Origin: Pseudoalteromonas sp. NBT06-2
Lineage (GTDB): Bacteria; Pseudomonadota; Gammaproteobacteria; Enterobacterales; Alteromonadaceae
DNA: 64,000 nt
Assembly: GCF_002276045.1 (NCBI RefSeq)
Contig: NZ_NQMR01000005.1
Span: 1 to 64,000, forward strand
Direction: 5' to 3'
Below the pieces are notes generated by a model. That model had not been told where the DNA came from. It worked only from the letters and a program-made list of their open reading frames with translations, and did not search any database. Each line of letters starts with the position of its first letter. Position 1 is the first letter of the stretch. Below are positions 45,030 through 56,786 of the stretch, piece by piece. The translations under genes and the position numbers were made by a program.

Positions 45030-45053
45030 GGATAAACCCGTCTCTGTTTTATA

Positions 45054-45506
45054 TTAATGTGTGTTTTGCAATTGGTTTGCCGCGGCTGTTAAAGCCATTT
45101 CATAACCCATTGCACCAAATCCTACGAGAACACCTTGTGCAACATCAGAAAAATATGAGTGATGTCTAAAAGCTTCTCTTTTGTGAACGTTTGACAAATG
45201 CACTTCATAAAAAGGTATATCAACACTTAGTAACGCATCCCTTAAAGCGACACTGGTATGTGTAAATGCAGCGGGGTTAATAATAATAAAATCAACCTCG
45301 CCCCAAGCTGAGTGTATACGCTCTATTAATGCTTGCTCACCATTACTTTGGAAGTGTTCTAACTTAATATTAAGTGTTAGAGCTTGTTGCGTTAATGATG
45401 CAATAATATCGTTTAGGGTTTGAGAGCCATAAGTTTCTGGTTCTCGTTTACCTAACATATTTAAGTTTGGTCCATTTAGGACTAAAAGTTTGAATTTAGC
45501 AGTCAT
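45054..45506 (-). CDS. aroQ: 3-dehydroquinate dehydratase, type II
   Basis: Shikimate-pathway enzyme (dehydroquinate to dehydroshikimate). 150 residues with [24 protein letters not shown] (catalytic Tyr in the flexible loop), [19 protein letters not shown] [31 protein letters not shown] and [38 protein letters not shown]. First gene of the operon with accB and accC, the common gammaproteobacterial order. Confidence 0.96.
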   Translation of the reverse strand: MTAKFKLLVLNGPNLNMLGKREPETYGSQTLNDIIASLTQQALTLNIKLEHFQSNGEQALIERIHSAWGEVDFIIINPAAFTHTSVALRDALLSVDIPFYEVHLSNVHKREAFRHHSYFSDVAQGVLVGFGAMGYEMALTAAANQLQNTH

Positions 45507-45836
45507 TGTCTGCGAAATTTCCTTAAAAGTAGTGAGTGTCGTTGTTTTTATAATTCAAGTCATAATTTAATAGGTTCTGACTTAAATCGCAACTTTTTAT
45601 CACGTTCAGCAACGATTATAGTTATTTCAAAGAAAATAACAGCAAAATACTGGTCTAATCAGTCCAAAGTTAGTTGCTTTGGGATTTATGGTACTAATGA
45701 AGAGAGAATTGTAGTTTTTGTTTAAAAAGGAGAGGACAATAATTTATGATAAAGTTAATACAAGGACATAAAAAATATAAATTATAAAGAAATAGTGAGC
45801 TAGAAATTATATTAGCCCACTTGGTTTTTAGTTATC
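45507..45836. other. Gene-free gap between aroQ and dsbD
   Basis: 330 bp, A+T-rich, between the start of aroQ and the end of dsbD. It should hold the aroQ promoter and the dsbD terminator, but neither is clear by eye. A ribosome-site-like AAGGAGAGG at 45728-45735 precedes a 13-codon frame (45746-45787) that I do not call. Confidence 0.4.
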
Positions 45837-47633
45837 TTACTTTAACTTCTCTAAATGAGCTGCAAAATTATCGGCATCCATAAAACCTGTTACTCGTTCA
45901 GATATTAGCTCTTTTCCTTGTGTATCAAAAAATAAAATACTGGGTAAACCAAATACATTAAAGTGCTTCATAAATGCAAGGTTCGTATCACTGGCATCGG
46001 TTAAGTCTACTTGAATTAGCTCGTAACCTGAGAATGCTTTAAGTACTTTAGGGTCCGCAAAAGTATAATGTTCAAACTCTTTACAAGCGACACACCAATC
46101 TGCATATAAATCAACCATGACGAGTTTATTATTCTGATTGGCTTGCGTAATCGCGTGTTCAAGCTCTGATAAACCGACAATTTTTATAAATTCTCCGTTA
46201 TTTTGTTCCATAGAGGTACTCTGTATTTGATTTCCCTCAACGGTATTCGACGTAATATAAATTCGTTGTAAAAGGCTTAATGCAGAAAACAATAATACAA
46301 AGGCAGTGAACCATAATATGGTTTTTCCTTTAGCTTGATTTGTTTGAGTATGCCAATGATATAAATAAGTTGCCGTTGCTATCATCAACAATGAACCTAA
46401 AGTTAAAATAGTATCAAAACTTAAAATACGCTCTAACAAAATCAATGGTACAACTAGCATGATAAAGCCAAATAAAGTTTTAACTTGATCCATCCAACTA
46501 CCAGCTTTTGGTAGTAGCTTTCCGCCTGATGTGCCTAAAATAAGTAAAGGTAGGCCCATGCCTAGGCTTAGTACATATAAGGTTATACCACCAATTAAAT
46601 AGTCTCCATTTTGAGCTACATATAATAAAACGGCTGACAATGGTGCGGTAGTACAAGGTGATGCGATTAAGCCTGATAAGATCCCCATTAAGAAAACGCC
46701 AACATAATTGCCACTTTTTTGCTGATTGCTAACTTGAGTTAACCGAGACATCCAACTACTTGGTAGTCTTATTTCAAATAAGCCAAACATAGATAAAGCT
46801 AAAAGGACAAATAATAAACTAAAACTAATTAATATATAAGGGTGCTGTAGGTAAGCTTGAACTTGCCCGCCTAAGGTGGCAACAATTAGCCCTAATAAAG
46901 CATAAGTTATAGCCATACCTTGTACATATACAAATGACAAAGTAAAAGCACGTTTAGTCGAAAGAGACTTGCCTTGTCCGGCAATTAAGCTTGAAAGTAT
47001 TGGAAACATAGGAAAGACACAAGGAGTAAATGCTAAACCCAAACCGAAGAGGAAGAAAACAATTAAATTTGTAGTGAAATCTTGTTGTGAAAGTTTTTCG
47101 GTTAGAGAAGGAGGATTCTCTTCATTTTTACTATTATTAGTTAAATTTTGAGTTATGGTATTTGATTGTGTTGTTGATAAAAGTTTGCTTAAAGGGATTG
47201 AGATGGTTTCTGGTGGGTAACATAAACCCGCTTCTGCACACCCTTGATAGCGAATTTTGACTATGGCATTATCTTCTATATCTGATAAAGGAATGACCAA
47301 GTTCAAAGCATTAAAATACACTTCTGTTTTACCAAAAAATTCATCTTCTATCCACTGTCCGTTTGGCAACTTAGGTTGTTCAAGGGAGGCTTCTTTAGCA
47401 ATAAATTTAAGTTTTTTTTGGTAAATATAATACTTTGGTGCGATTTCCCAATTAATAAATAGTTTTTCACCTTGCTGATCAAAGTCTAATCTAAAAGCTT
47501 CTGAAACAGGTAAGAAAGTTTGCTGTGATGGTGCAATTAATTCATCTAATATATTATTGGCGCTGCTAATGTTAGGTGTAAACAAAGTGACAAATAAAAG
47601 CAAAGATAAAAATATTGTGGATATAAAACGCAT
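45837..47633 (-). CDS. dsbD: Thiol:disulfide interchange protein DsbD
   Basis: Moves electrons from cytoplasmic thioredoxin to periplasmic DsbC and CcmG. 598 residues: signal peptide, N-terminal domain with a redox Cys pair (RYQGCAEAGLCYPPE), eight-helix membrane domain with Cys in AFTPCVFPMFPIL and SPCTTAPLSAVLLYV, and a C-terminal thioredoxin domain with DWCVACKEFE. All six expected cysteines are present. A DsbD-cytochrome maturation context is not seen nearby; it is divergent from fxsA. Confidence 0.95.
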   Translation of the reverse strand: MRFISTIFLSLLLFVTLFTPNISSANNILDELIAPSQQTFLPVSEAFRLDFDQQGEKLFINWEIAPKYYIYQKKLKFIAKEASLEQPKLPNGQWIEDEFFGKTEVYFNALNLVIPLSDIEDNAIVKIRYQGCAEAGLCYPPETISIPLSKLLSTTQSNTITQNLTNNSKNEENPPSLTEKLSQQDFTTNLIVFFLFGLGLAFTPCVFPMFPILSSLIAGQGKSLSTKRAFTLSFVYVQGMAITYALLGLIVATLGGQVQAYLQHPYILISFSLLFVLLALSMFGLFEIRLPSSWMSRLTQVSNQQKSGNYVGVFLMGILSGLIASPCTTAPLSAVLLYVAQNGDYLIGGITLYVLSLGMGLPLLILGTSGGKLLPKAGSWMDQVKTLFGFIMLVVPLILLERILSFDTILTLGSLLMIATATYLYHWHTQTNQAKGKTILWFTAFVLLFSALSLLQRIYITSNTVEGNQIQSTSMEQNNGEFIKIVGLSELEHAITQANQNNKLVMVDLYADWCVACKEFEHYTFADPKVLKAFSGYELIQVDLTDASDTNLAFMKHFNVFGLPSILFFDTQGKELISERVTGFMDADNFAAHLEKLK

Positions 47634-47865
47634 TTAACGGTTACCTCATCAAGTCTGACAAATGACTTATATTTTAATTAGCCCCAGTTCAGGCTTTTTG
47701 GTATATTTTTAATTTTTTAAATAACTTAAGTTGCAAAAGCTCACTAAAATGAGTTTAAAAATATAACTTAACATAAACTTAAAGCATAAAAATATGACTA
47801 AATTTTGAAAGTTGTATTTATACCTTAATTTGATGATCAAATCAGCAAAATAAGCATAAACTTGG

Positions 47866-47893
47866 GTTGAAATAAGACCGCTTAGCCCTCATT
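47866..47893 (+). promoter_or_regulatory. Sigma32-like heat-shock promoter before fxsA
   Basis: GTTGAAA and CCCTCATT are separated by 13 bases, close to the sigma32 consensus CTTGAAA-N13-CCCCATNT. It lies about 40 bp before the fxsA start. The adjacent groES promoter is of the same type. The rest of the 300-bp dsbD-fxsA gap shows no gene. Confidence 0.5.
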
Positions 47894-47933
47894 TATATTT
47901 CGTTATATGAAATTAATTTTCACTGAGGTTGGT

Positions 47934-48458
47934 ATGTTTAAGTCATTATTATTAGTTTTCATTATTATCCCAATAATAGAAATAGCGTTATTAATTCAAG
48001 TAAGTGAAGTGATAGGTGGTTGGAGTACCATTACCTTGGTAATAGTAACCGCATTTATAGGTGCTAAATTAGTTAAGCAGCAAGGAACTGACGCATTAAA
48101 GAATGTGCAAACGCAAATGGCAAAAGGGCAAATGCCAGCAAAAGACTTATTTTCTGGTTTATGCGTTATTATTGCAGGTGTATTACTGGTTACTCCTGGG
48201 ATTGTGACTGATATTTTTGGTTTTTTATTATTAACACCTTTAGTACGAAATAAAATGGCTGCGGGTATATTAAAACAAGTTGCCACTAAAAGTGTATCAT
48301 CTGGCGCACATGGTTTTCATTTTTCATCAGGTAGCTTTGGAAAAAATACTTTTAATCAAGATCATAATCAACAGAGTGAACAGGGGCAAGTTTACGAAAA
48401 TGAAGCGGAAAAACAAAAACCGAAAGTACTAGAAGGTGAGTTTCAGCGGAAAGAGTAA
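47934..48458 (+). CDS. fxsA: FxsA family membrane protein
   Basis: 174 residues: MFKSLLLVFIIIPIIEIALLIQVSEVIGGWSTITLVIVTAFIGAKLVKQQG, a GXXXIXXGXLLLTPGIVTD-type segment (LFSGLCVIIAGVLLVTPGIVTDIFGFLLLTPLVR), then a soluble tail. FxsA in E. coli relieves phage T7 exclusion by F; it is usually next to groES, as here. ATG 47934 follows GAGG at 8 bases; the frame also opens at 47907, adding nine unconserved residues. Confidence 0.9.
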   Translation: MFKSLLLVFIIIPIIEIALLIQVSEVIGGWSTITLVIVTAFIGAKLVKQQGTDALKNVQTQMAKGQMPAKDLFSGLCVIIAGVLLVTPGIVTDIFGFLLLTPLVRNKMAAGILKQVATKSVSSGAHGFHFSSGSFGKNTFNQDHNQQSEQGQVYENEAEKQKPKVLEGEFQRKE

Positions 48459-48485
48459 ATTTTATCTAATTTTTAAGTTTTTTCG

Positions 48486-48513
48486 CTTGGGATAAATAAT
48501 TTCATCCCCATAA
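48486..48513 (+). promoter_or_regulatory. Sigma32-type promoter of groESL
   Basis: CTTGGGA, 13 bases, then CCCCATAA: an almost exact heat-shock -10 box and good -35. Transcription would start near 48520, so the following 13-bp repeats lie in the groES leader. Confidence 0.65.
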
Positions 48514-48517
48514 TTAT

Positions 48518-48569
48518 AGTTAAATATTACAGTTAAATATTACAGTTAAATATTACAGTTAAATATTAT
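48518..48569. repeat. 13-bp tandem repeat in the groES leader (4 copies)
   Basis: AGTTAAATATTAC is repeated three times exactly (48518-48556), with a fourth copy differing in the last base and a decayed fifth. It lies just past the heat-shock promoter and within the predicted untranslated leader. Confidence 0.9.
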
Positions 48570-48613
48570 TGTTAAAACGCAATATTAAGAATCAACATTA
48601 TTAGGAGTATAAA

Positions 48614-48901
48614 ATGAATTTACGTCCATTAAGTGATCGCGTTATCGTAAAACGCTTAGAAGAAGAAACAAAAACAGCTGGCGGCATTGTATTAATGGGC
48701 TCAGCAGCAGAAAAGTCAACGCGTGGTCAAATTGTTGCAATTGGTAATGGTCGCGTTCTAGATAATGGCGAGCTTAAAACACTAGAAGTAAAAGTTGGCG
48801 AAACAGTACTTTTTGGTCAATATATTGAAAAAACTGAAAAGATTGAAGAGCAAGAGTATTTGATCATGCGCGAAGATAACATCGTTGCAATTGTAGAATA
48901 A
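48614..48901 (+). CDS. groES: Co-chaperonin GroES
   Basis: 95 residues: [47 protein letters not shown], mobile loop TAGGIVLMG, and the closing [18 protein letters not shown]. Full length for type I GroES. Ribosome site AGGAG. Transcribed from a sigma32-like promoter with groEL. Confidence 0.98.
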   Translation: MNLRPLSDRVIVKRLEEETKTAGGIVLMGSAAEKSTRGQIVAIGNGRVLDNGELKTLEVKVGETVLFGQYIEKTEKIEEQEYLIMREDNIVAIVE

Positions 48902-48948
48902 ATTTACTCAAAAATTTATTTATTACCAAATCAATTAAAAATTTATAG

Positions 48949-50685
<1,737 letters not shown>

Positions 50686-50782
50686 ATGGATGTAATCAGC
50701 TAAGCAGGTAGGCTAGATGGTGTAGAGCGTTTTCTCTCATTTGAATTCAGGCTAAAATGTGATCCAAATTTTTGTCTATCTG

Positions 50783-53700
50783 CTAAGTTGCGTCTTTTTT
50801 ACTGATGAGTGTTTGCAAATCAAATACTTGTGTCAGCCAATACTTAATAGACTCTTTTTTATCAGCTGGTGTCTGCTTCAGAATCAAAGCGAGCATCTCA
50901 TCAAATGTCGCTTCAGTTCCTGCAACATTTCTCTCAATTAGAGTGCGTAACGCCTTATGCAGCTTTTCTTTGCTTATTTGATTTTGAATGGATTTGAAAA
51001 CAACAGGACCTTTGCCATAAAAGAGGTAGTTTTCATTTTGACTTTCACTGAGTGGCACTTCTTTTTTACTCGCATAAGAGCGGCCTGATAAGTAGCGCCT
51101 GAAGTTGTAGGCCATCAATTCATCTGCCATTTCCTGCGACTCTGCAATCGCTAAAATCTCAGCTTCAAGATACTTAGTAATAGACTCATGAATGACTTTT
51201 TGCCCCTTTCCTTCTCTGGCTGCAAGCTTTTCACCAAACCATTGATGTACAACTTCATGAATGGTATTCCTTACCACGTTGTTGATATTGACTTTTCCTT
51301 TAGGGTTTTGGGTAAACAGAGATTCATTCAAAGCAACGACACCGGCACTGGCACGTCCGCCGAACGGTGCTTGTTTAGTGGTTTCAATCAGCTTTAAACT
51401 ATCATAGGGATAGTCACCGAACTCGGCTTGCATATATTTCATGGTTAATTTAGTGGCTCTTACCATTTCCAAAATATTTCCATCATGGTTTTTATGGTAG
51501 TAAATATCTATGGGAAGCTTTCCATAATGGAAGCTTTGTTTTTCGTACTTTGCAAAAAAATAACTCACCATAGAGAATACTGGCTGATTGATTTCATATT
51601 GATGGAAACTTCGATTATTCTCCAGGCCTTGCAGGGATAACTTGCCAATGGTGAGAGCATTCATGCCTTTTGCAGTCACTAATTTTGTTTTGAATGTACG
51701 GCGCACGGTATTGGTCTGTTGGCTCAATTTTCTATCGCTAGCGGTTAACAACTCTAACCCGCGCTTTTTTCTTTGAAAATCGCTTTGTATTTCTATGGCG
51801 CTGACATAGCCTATTGCAGGTTCAATCTGTCCTTGATGTAGGTAGCTTCCATTGGCCTTTATATTGCCATTAATATCAAATGGTGTTGATTTCACTGTCA
51901 TGTAGTATGACAGCTCTCGTACCTCAGTTTGCTCCATTGGATTAGTCAATTCATATTCAAAGACATGCCAATAACCGGTACTCATTTGTTTAATTAATTG
52001 GGCACCTGCTATTTTGGGCGCTGACATTGTTCTCATCGAAGTAAGTAATACTCGCTTGATAGATTCAGCGCTATTATTTTTGATGGTTGAAGTCGCTTTG
52101 ATCTGGATTGAATTATCCGATGGGTAATGTTCAATCACCGAGTAGGTATGTACGACTTCAGGTTGGATAATATTTTGGTAGTGTTTGTATGACTGCTCAT
52201 ATTGTTGAGAAGTATCAAGTTGGGCCTGTTCTGATCTGTCTTGCTTTGTATCAGGTAATTGAATTTGTATCGACCATGAGCTGATTAAGATCCCAACAAA
52301 TGCGGAAGTGTATAACAGTTTATTTTTACCGCCATTAATCGCACTTGAAAGTGATGAACTGCGCTCATCATTTCGTTGATTAAGGGTAAAGGCAAAGAGT
52401 GAAATAATAACGGCAAATAAGCCCCAGTAGAGTGTTAGCCATTGAGCTGACTCACCAACTAAACCGTAACCATCAAACTCACTATAACTGCGTAATACAT
52501 CGGGAATTTGATTAAATAAAACCAAAGGGTTTTGCACGCCCATACTGACGAAGATGCTCGGCAGGGCAATAATCAATAATCCACTCAATAACATCGCTAA
52601 ATATTTATTTGAAATGCGTGAGTGTAATACCGCCAATTGAATGAAAAAAACGGTGCAAGCTTTTATGCACACAGGTAATACTAAATAGATAAACATTGAA
52701 AAATAGACAAAGAGATCAACTAAGTGGCTTGCATTGAATAGTTGATATAACCCAGCTATTACCATTAGAACCAATAGCATAATGCAGGGAATGATAAACA
52801 GTGAAAGTAATTTAGCACTGTCTAATGTTAGGTTGGCGACAGGTGTTGCTTCAATCAGCCCCGTCATTTTTACCGCATTGGCTCGCCATAATTTGTCTGA
52901 GCAAAAATAGATAACAAAAAATAGTGCTAAGCCTGAAAATGCTTCAGCGCAATGTGAAATTAAATGGGCTGTTGTGGCAAGTTGGTCAACCATTTCCGCT
53001 TGAACAAATGTTTTGTCAACCATCGAAATTCCGACTAGAACCATTGCTGACCAAAGAAACATCGCGACCTTAAAAGCATTATCTTTCAGTAACGATTTAA
53101 CTTCAAAGTGAGTATTAAAAAGAATAATACTTAATCGTTTATGAACGTTTTTTTTGTTTTTGATCGATAAGTTTTTTCTTGATAAGAGACTCGCGCTATA
53201 TGCATTTTTTAATTTGATTTGACTTTTTTTAGAACTTATTTTTTTAGAGTAACCTTCTTTATGCGCCTTATCGATTTTTTTTTGACCAACCTTTGGCTGC
53301 TTATTTCGACAAATAGCGTAAACATATATCGCTCCACATAACCATAGAATTCGATTGGCTAATAGCCAGCCAGAAAGTTCTGTGCCTTGTTGGTTTTTTG
53401 CTTCTGCCGACAATAAAGCGGTTTGCTCAAAAAAAGCCGCCGCACCAAAAGGATCAACCAATGAGGCAATGATCAGTGTTGACTCTCTGGCAGATACAGG
53501 GGTGCCAGTAATTGGCGCGCCAATGATAAGAATAGAAAATATAAATAAAATAATAAGGAGTAGCGCGGCGGTGTAAACAAAAAAAGTATTCTGAAAGCGA
53601 ATACTGATAGCAGACAGTATTAACGATATGATAATGCCATTGGGGATCACAAAAATCAGCCAGGGTTTGATGTAATTGAAAAAATTGAAAGCAGCAATTT

Positions 53701-54148
53701 TATCTTCGCCGATTTCATCAACCAGATTGGGGGAAAGCAAACCAAGCGCCATGCCAATGGTGATAAGTGATATAATAGTAATGGCAAGTCCAACCACCGA
53801 TAGCAATTGCGCTTGTCGTTGTTTAGCACTCTTTAAATGTCCAACCAGATGAAAAAAGCCGCTTTCATTATCTCGCATAAATGCGTTAATACATAAAAAA
53901 CTAATAACGATCACCGAGAGGCAACTGGTTAACGAAATAAAATAACTTAACCGATAAGGTGAATTTGATTGAAGCAGTGACATACCTTCGCCCAAGTGCT
54001 CAATCGTAATCAAAACACCATAAGCGGCCAAAATGACTGCCAATACCCAAAAAGAAATTTGCCTAGTTTGATAACGTAATTCGAATAATGACAGGAAGGA
54101 AAAGCTTCCGCCGATATTACGAGATGTCATGTGAGCCTCATTTTTCAT
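50783..54148 (-). CDS. ABC permease fused to an M1 family metallopeptidase
   Basis: 1121 residues. The N-terminal half (about 1-620) has around twelve or more membrane helices as in ABC-2 type permeases (for example ISLTSCLSVIVISFLCINAFM). The C-terminal part is an M1-type peptidase with zinc motif HEVVHQWFGEK (964-974) and third ligand Glu988 in IHESITKYLE. A lysine-rich loop lies around 295-340. The ATPase gene overlaps its start by 11 bases. Such permease-peptidase fusions occur in several gammaproteobacteria; the substrate is unknown. Likely regulated by the LytTR pair next door. Confidence 0.88.
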   Translation of the reverse strand: MKNEAHMTSRNIGGSFSFLSLFELRYQTRQISFWVLAVILAAYGVLITIEHLGEGMSLLQSNSPYRLSYFISLTSCLSVIVISFLCINAFMRDNESGFFHLVGHLKSAKQRQAQLLSVVGLAITIISLITIGMALGLLSPNLVDEIGEDKIAAFNFFNYIKPWLIFVIPNGIIISLILSAISIRFQNTFFVYTAALLLIILFIFSILIIGAPITGTPVSARESTLIIASLVDPFGAAAFFEQTALLSAEAKNQQGTELSGWLLANRILWLCGAIYVYAICRNKQPKVGQKKIDKAHKEGYSKKISSKKSQIKLKNAYSASLLSRKNLSIKNKKNVHKRLSIILFNTHFEVKSLLKDNAFKVAMFLWSAMVLVGISMVDKTFVQAEMVDQLATTAHLISHCAEAFSGLALFFVIYFCSDKLWRANAVKMTGLIEATPVANLTLDSAKLLSLFIIPCIMLLVLMVIAGLYQLFNASHLVDLFVYFSMFIYLVLPVCIKACTVFFIQLAVLHSRISNKYLAMLLSGLLIIALPSIFVSMGVQNPLVLFNQIPDVLRSYSEFDGYGLVGESAQWLTLYWGLFAVIISLFAFTLNQRNDERSSSLSSAINGGKNKLLYTSAFVGILISSWSIQIQLPDTKQDRSEQAQLDTSQQYEQSYKHYQNIIQPEVVHTYSVIEHYPSDNSIQIKATSTIKNNSAESIKRVLLTSMRTMSAPKIAGAQLIKQMSTGYWHVFEYELTNPMEQTEVRELSYYMTVKSTPFDINGNIKANGSYLHQGQIEPAIGYVSAIEIQSDFQRKKRGLELLTASDRKLSQQTNTVRRTFKTKLVTAKGMNALTIGKLSLQGLENNRSFHQYEINQPVFSMVSYFFAKYEKQSFHYGKLPIDIYYHKNHDGNILEMVRATKLTMKYMQAEFGDYPYDSLKLIETTKQAPFGGRASAGVVALNESLFTQNPKGKVNINNVVRNTIHEVVHQWFGEKLAAREGKGQKVIHESITKYLEAEILAIAESQEMADELMAYNFRRYLSGRSYASKKEVPLSESQNENYLFYGKGPVVFKSIQNQISKEKLHKALRTLIERNVAGTEATFDEMLALILKQTPADKKESIKYWLTQVFDLQTLISKKDAT

Positions 54149-55151
54149 TTAGACTCTCCTTCTGCAGCTTTCCGTTGAGACTAGCTACATTGATATTTGT
54201 GGCATTGAGATCTGTAGTGTTAAGTGTATCAAAATAAGCATCTTCCAAATCCGCTGAAACGCTGCTGAACCCCGCCTCTGGAGCCGTTAAGCTTTTTACT
54301 CTAACCTTAAATTGTCCCTCTTGTGTGCGAACCGATAGTACATTATATTTTTCATTAATGGCATTCAGCTCATCTTGTTGCACTGACTTGTACCAAATTT
54401 GGCCATTAACCTTCTCTAGTGCTTGTGTTGGTGTACCACTAAAGAGAATGCTACCTTGATTCATGATGGCCATTTGGGGACATAAATTATTAACGTCTTC
54501 AACGATGTGGGTTGATAAAATAACAATCATTTTATCGGCGAGCTGGCACAATAAATTATGCAGGTTTTGTCTCTCCAATGGGTCAAGACCTGCGGTGGGT
54601 TCATCAATCACTAAAATTCGTGGAGAACCAAGTAGTGCTTGAGCAATACCAAATCGCTGACGCATACCACCAGAGTAATCGGCAACTGCTCGTTTTTTCT
54701 CTTGGGAAAGGTTGGTTAACTCAAGTAAGTGATTAATTTGGTTACAACGCGTTTTTTTGTCTGTAATACCTTTTAGGACAGCGATATAGTCAAGCAAATC
54801 AACCGCATTAAATTTAGGATAAACGCCAAATTCCTGTGGTAAATAACCAAGCTCTTGACGAATAAAGCTCGGTTGCTGCTTGATATCGAGACCATTAAAT
54901 AAAATGTGGCCTTCATCAACATTCTGTAATGTTGCGATGCTTCGCATTAAACTTGATTTGCCTGCGCCATTTGGTCCTAACAAACCGAACATGCCATTGC
55001 CTATTTCTAAATTTACTTGGTTGAGTGCTCTGACACCGTTGGCATAAGTTTTTTGGATTTGCATTATTTGTAGGCAGTTATGATCTGCTGTGATAGGGTT
55101 TTCTCTGGCAAGTTTGGCAGTAGTTTGCTCTCTATTTGGTACGCTGTTCAT
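54138..55151 (-). CDS. ABC transporter ATP-binding protein
   Basis: 337 residues: Walker A GPNGAGKSS (59-67), Q-loop YLPQEFGVYPKF, signature DYSGGMRQRFGIAQALLG, Walker B ILVIDEPTAGLDPLE, switch His in STHIVEDV. The C-terminal part beyond about 250 is of the type found in export ABC ATPases. Partner of the overlapping permease-peptidase fusion. The start ATG leaves a 30-residue unconserved leader before LQIMQIQKTYANGVRAL, so the true start could be later. Confidence 0.92.
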   Translation of the reverse strand: MNSVPNREQTTAKLARENPITADHNCLQIMQIQKTYANGVRALNQVNLEIGNGMFGLLGPNGAGKSSLMRSIATLQNVDEGHILFNGLDIKQQPSFIRQELGYLPQEFGVYPKFNAVDLLDYIAVLKGITDKKTRCNQINHLLELTNLSQEKKRAVADYSGGMRQRFGIAQALLGSPRILVIDEPTAGLDPLERQNLHNLLCQLADKMIVILSTHIVEDVNNLCPQMAIMNQGSILFSGTPTQALEKVNGQIWYKSVQQDELNAINEKYNVLSVRTQEGQFKVRVKSLTAPEAGFSSVSADLEDAYFDTLNTTDLNATNINVASLNGKLQKESLNEK

Positions 55152-55459
55152 TTGGTTTCACCAAGGGGGGTTACTGAAAGTTGATAGAGCAGTTATAAAT
55201 GGAGCTGTGGAATACTGAGAAGTTATTTTTTTGTTTATATGACGAAGTGAACCCAACTCAAGACCAAGTAATAGAAAATAAGGCTGTCCTTGATTACCCT
55301 GATAATTGAACGGTTCATATAGAAAAAGCGGGTGTTGGTATAAAACAAAGCATTTTGTTTGGATCTTCAGGTGTTACGCGGTATGGTTACAAACTTTAAA
55401 ACACCGAGGCTCACACCACTAATAATCCTCGTACTTAGCAGGACTTTAGTAAGAAATTT
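55152..55459. promoter_or_regulatory. Divergent control region between the ABC genes and the LytS kinase gene
   Basis: 308-bp gap holding the divergent promoters of the ABC operon and of the kinase gene. A small inverted repeat TTGGT-TTC-ACCAA lies near 55150-55164, by the ABC start. A LytTR regulator usually binds short direct repeats upstream of its target; I could not single out a convincing pair by eye. Confidence 0.35.
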
Positions 55460-56722
55460 ATGTTAACGAACCATGAAAACATAACGGCTATGCTCGGTCT
55501 TATAGTCTCACTTATCAAAAAAAACGGCATCTCACTGCTAGTGAGTGTGTTGGTAGTTTTATCTCTATTCAAGCTGTTTGATACATTACAACCCATTGGT
55601 GACCACACAGCATCGGTTCAAAAAGAAAATATTTTTGTTCCGATAGTTTATCTCTTTTTCTATTACATTTTATTTTTGCTTCTTGTTCTCTCGGCAATTT
55701 ATAAAAAAAATGCTATCGGGTATTTTTCAAAAACTCTGAAATGGGTGACATGTCATCGATTTGCTATTTCGTTTGTTATCGCTTTAGGCATGTTGCCAGT
55801 GTTTTCAGAAACGCACTATATTGCATGGATAAACAATCTCTCTATTGCGCTAATTTATGCGCTACTGCTACTGAATGTTGTCCAAATAGCACAAAAGAAA
55901 CTTCATCCCTTTCGGCTTAATAAAACAAATCAAAGGTTTTATCTTGTGTATGCGCTATTTGTCACCGTACTGTTTTTGTTTATCCCAACCGTTGAAGACA
56001 TCGACCCCTACGGTACTCGCTTTCAATTACAAATTTTGTGTTTTCTGATGTTAGGTCACTTGGCATTTAGTTGGTTATTTGGTCAGTGGCAGTTGCTAAA
56101 AGAACTTAATAATCAGAAAACAGAAGCCGAATTAATGCATTTAAAAAGTCAGGTCAATCCTCACTTTTTTTTCAATACGCTAAATAGCCTATATGGTTTA
56201 ACTTTAGAGAAGTCAGATATTGCGCCGAGCATCATTTTAAAACTGTCTGAAATCATGCGTTACTCAATATATCAAGCCGAGAAAGAACGTGTGCCTTTGC
56301 AATCTGAACTCACCTACTTGAACAACTTTATTCAATTACAACAATTACGTTTTGTACAAAGAGTTGAAGTAGAGACTTCTATTGATGTCGATAATGTTAA
56401 TCAAGCGATAGCGCCATTGTTGTTGATCAACTTACTCGAGAATGCTTACAAGCATGGCGTTGAATCAATGAGCGAAAAATCATGGATCAACCTAAGCATT
56501 ACACTCGATTCTGGTTCATTCACTTTTCATCTCAGTAATAATATATCAGCTGATAAAGAGGAAGTAATCAAGGCCGTTCCAGCCAAGGAAGATTCGGGCT
56601 TAGGTTTGCGAAACTTGACTAAACGATTGGAGTTGATTTACCCACAAAAGCATCAACTCACAATTTCAAATCATAATGAGGTGTTTGATGTAAGTTTGTG
56701 CATTCAACTCGACGAAATTTAG
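55460..56722 (+). CDS. LytS/YehU-type sensor histidine kinase
   Basis: 420 residues. About six N-terminal membrane helices (ISLLVSVLVVLSLFKLF, IVYLFFYYILFLLLVLSAIY, FAISFVIALGMLPVF and others up to about 195), then the HisKA_7/His_kinase segment LMHLKSQVNPHFFFNTLNSLYGLT with the phospho-accepting His in NPHFFFN, then an ATPase domain (LLLINLLENAYKHGVES, GLGLRNLTKRLELIYP). Pairs with the response regulator downstream. Weak ribosome site before the ATG. Confidence 0.92.
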   Translation: MLTNHENITAMLGLIVSLIKKNGISLLVSVLVVLSLFKLFDTLQPIGDHTASVQKENIFVPIVYLFFYYILFLLLVLSAIYKKNAIGYFSKTLKWVTCHRFAISFVIALGMLPVFSETHYIAWINNLSIALIYALLLLNVVQIAQKKLHPFRLNKTNQRFYLVYALFVTVLFLFIPTVEDIDPYGTRFQLQILCFLMLGHLAFSWLFGQWQLLKELNNQKTEAELMHLKSQVNPHFFFNTLNSLYGLTLEKSDIAPSIILKLSEIMRYSIYQAEKERVPLQSELTYLNNFIQLQQLRFVQRVEVETSIDVDNVNQAIAPLLLINLLENAYKHGVESMSEKSWINLSITLDSGSFTFHLSNNISADKEEVIKAVPAKEDSGLGLRNLTKRLELIYPQKHQLTISNHNEVFDVSLCIQLDEI

Positions 56723-56786
56723 TTATTAGTCAACTTAATATGCGGTTAGAAGTAAAAGAAATGACACAGTGAGTATGGAGTAAATA

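Noticed and set aside
45746..45787. 13-codon frame after a good ribosome-like site
   Set aside because: Too short and not followed by a gene on the same strand that it could control.
50759..50941. 60-codon plus-strand frame after groEL
   Set aside because: Antisense to the end of the M1/ABC gene, with no coding features.
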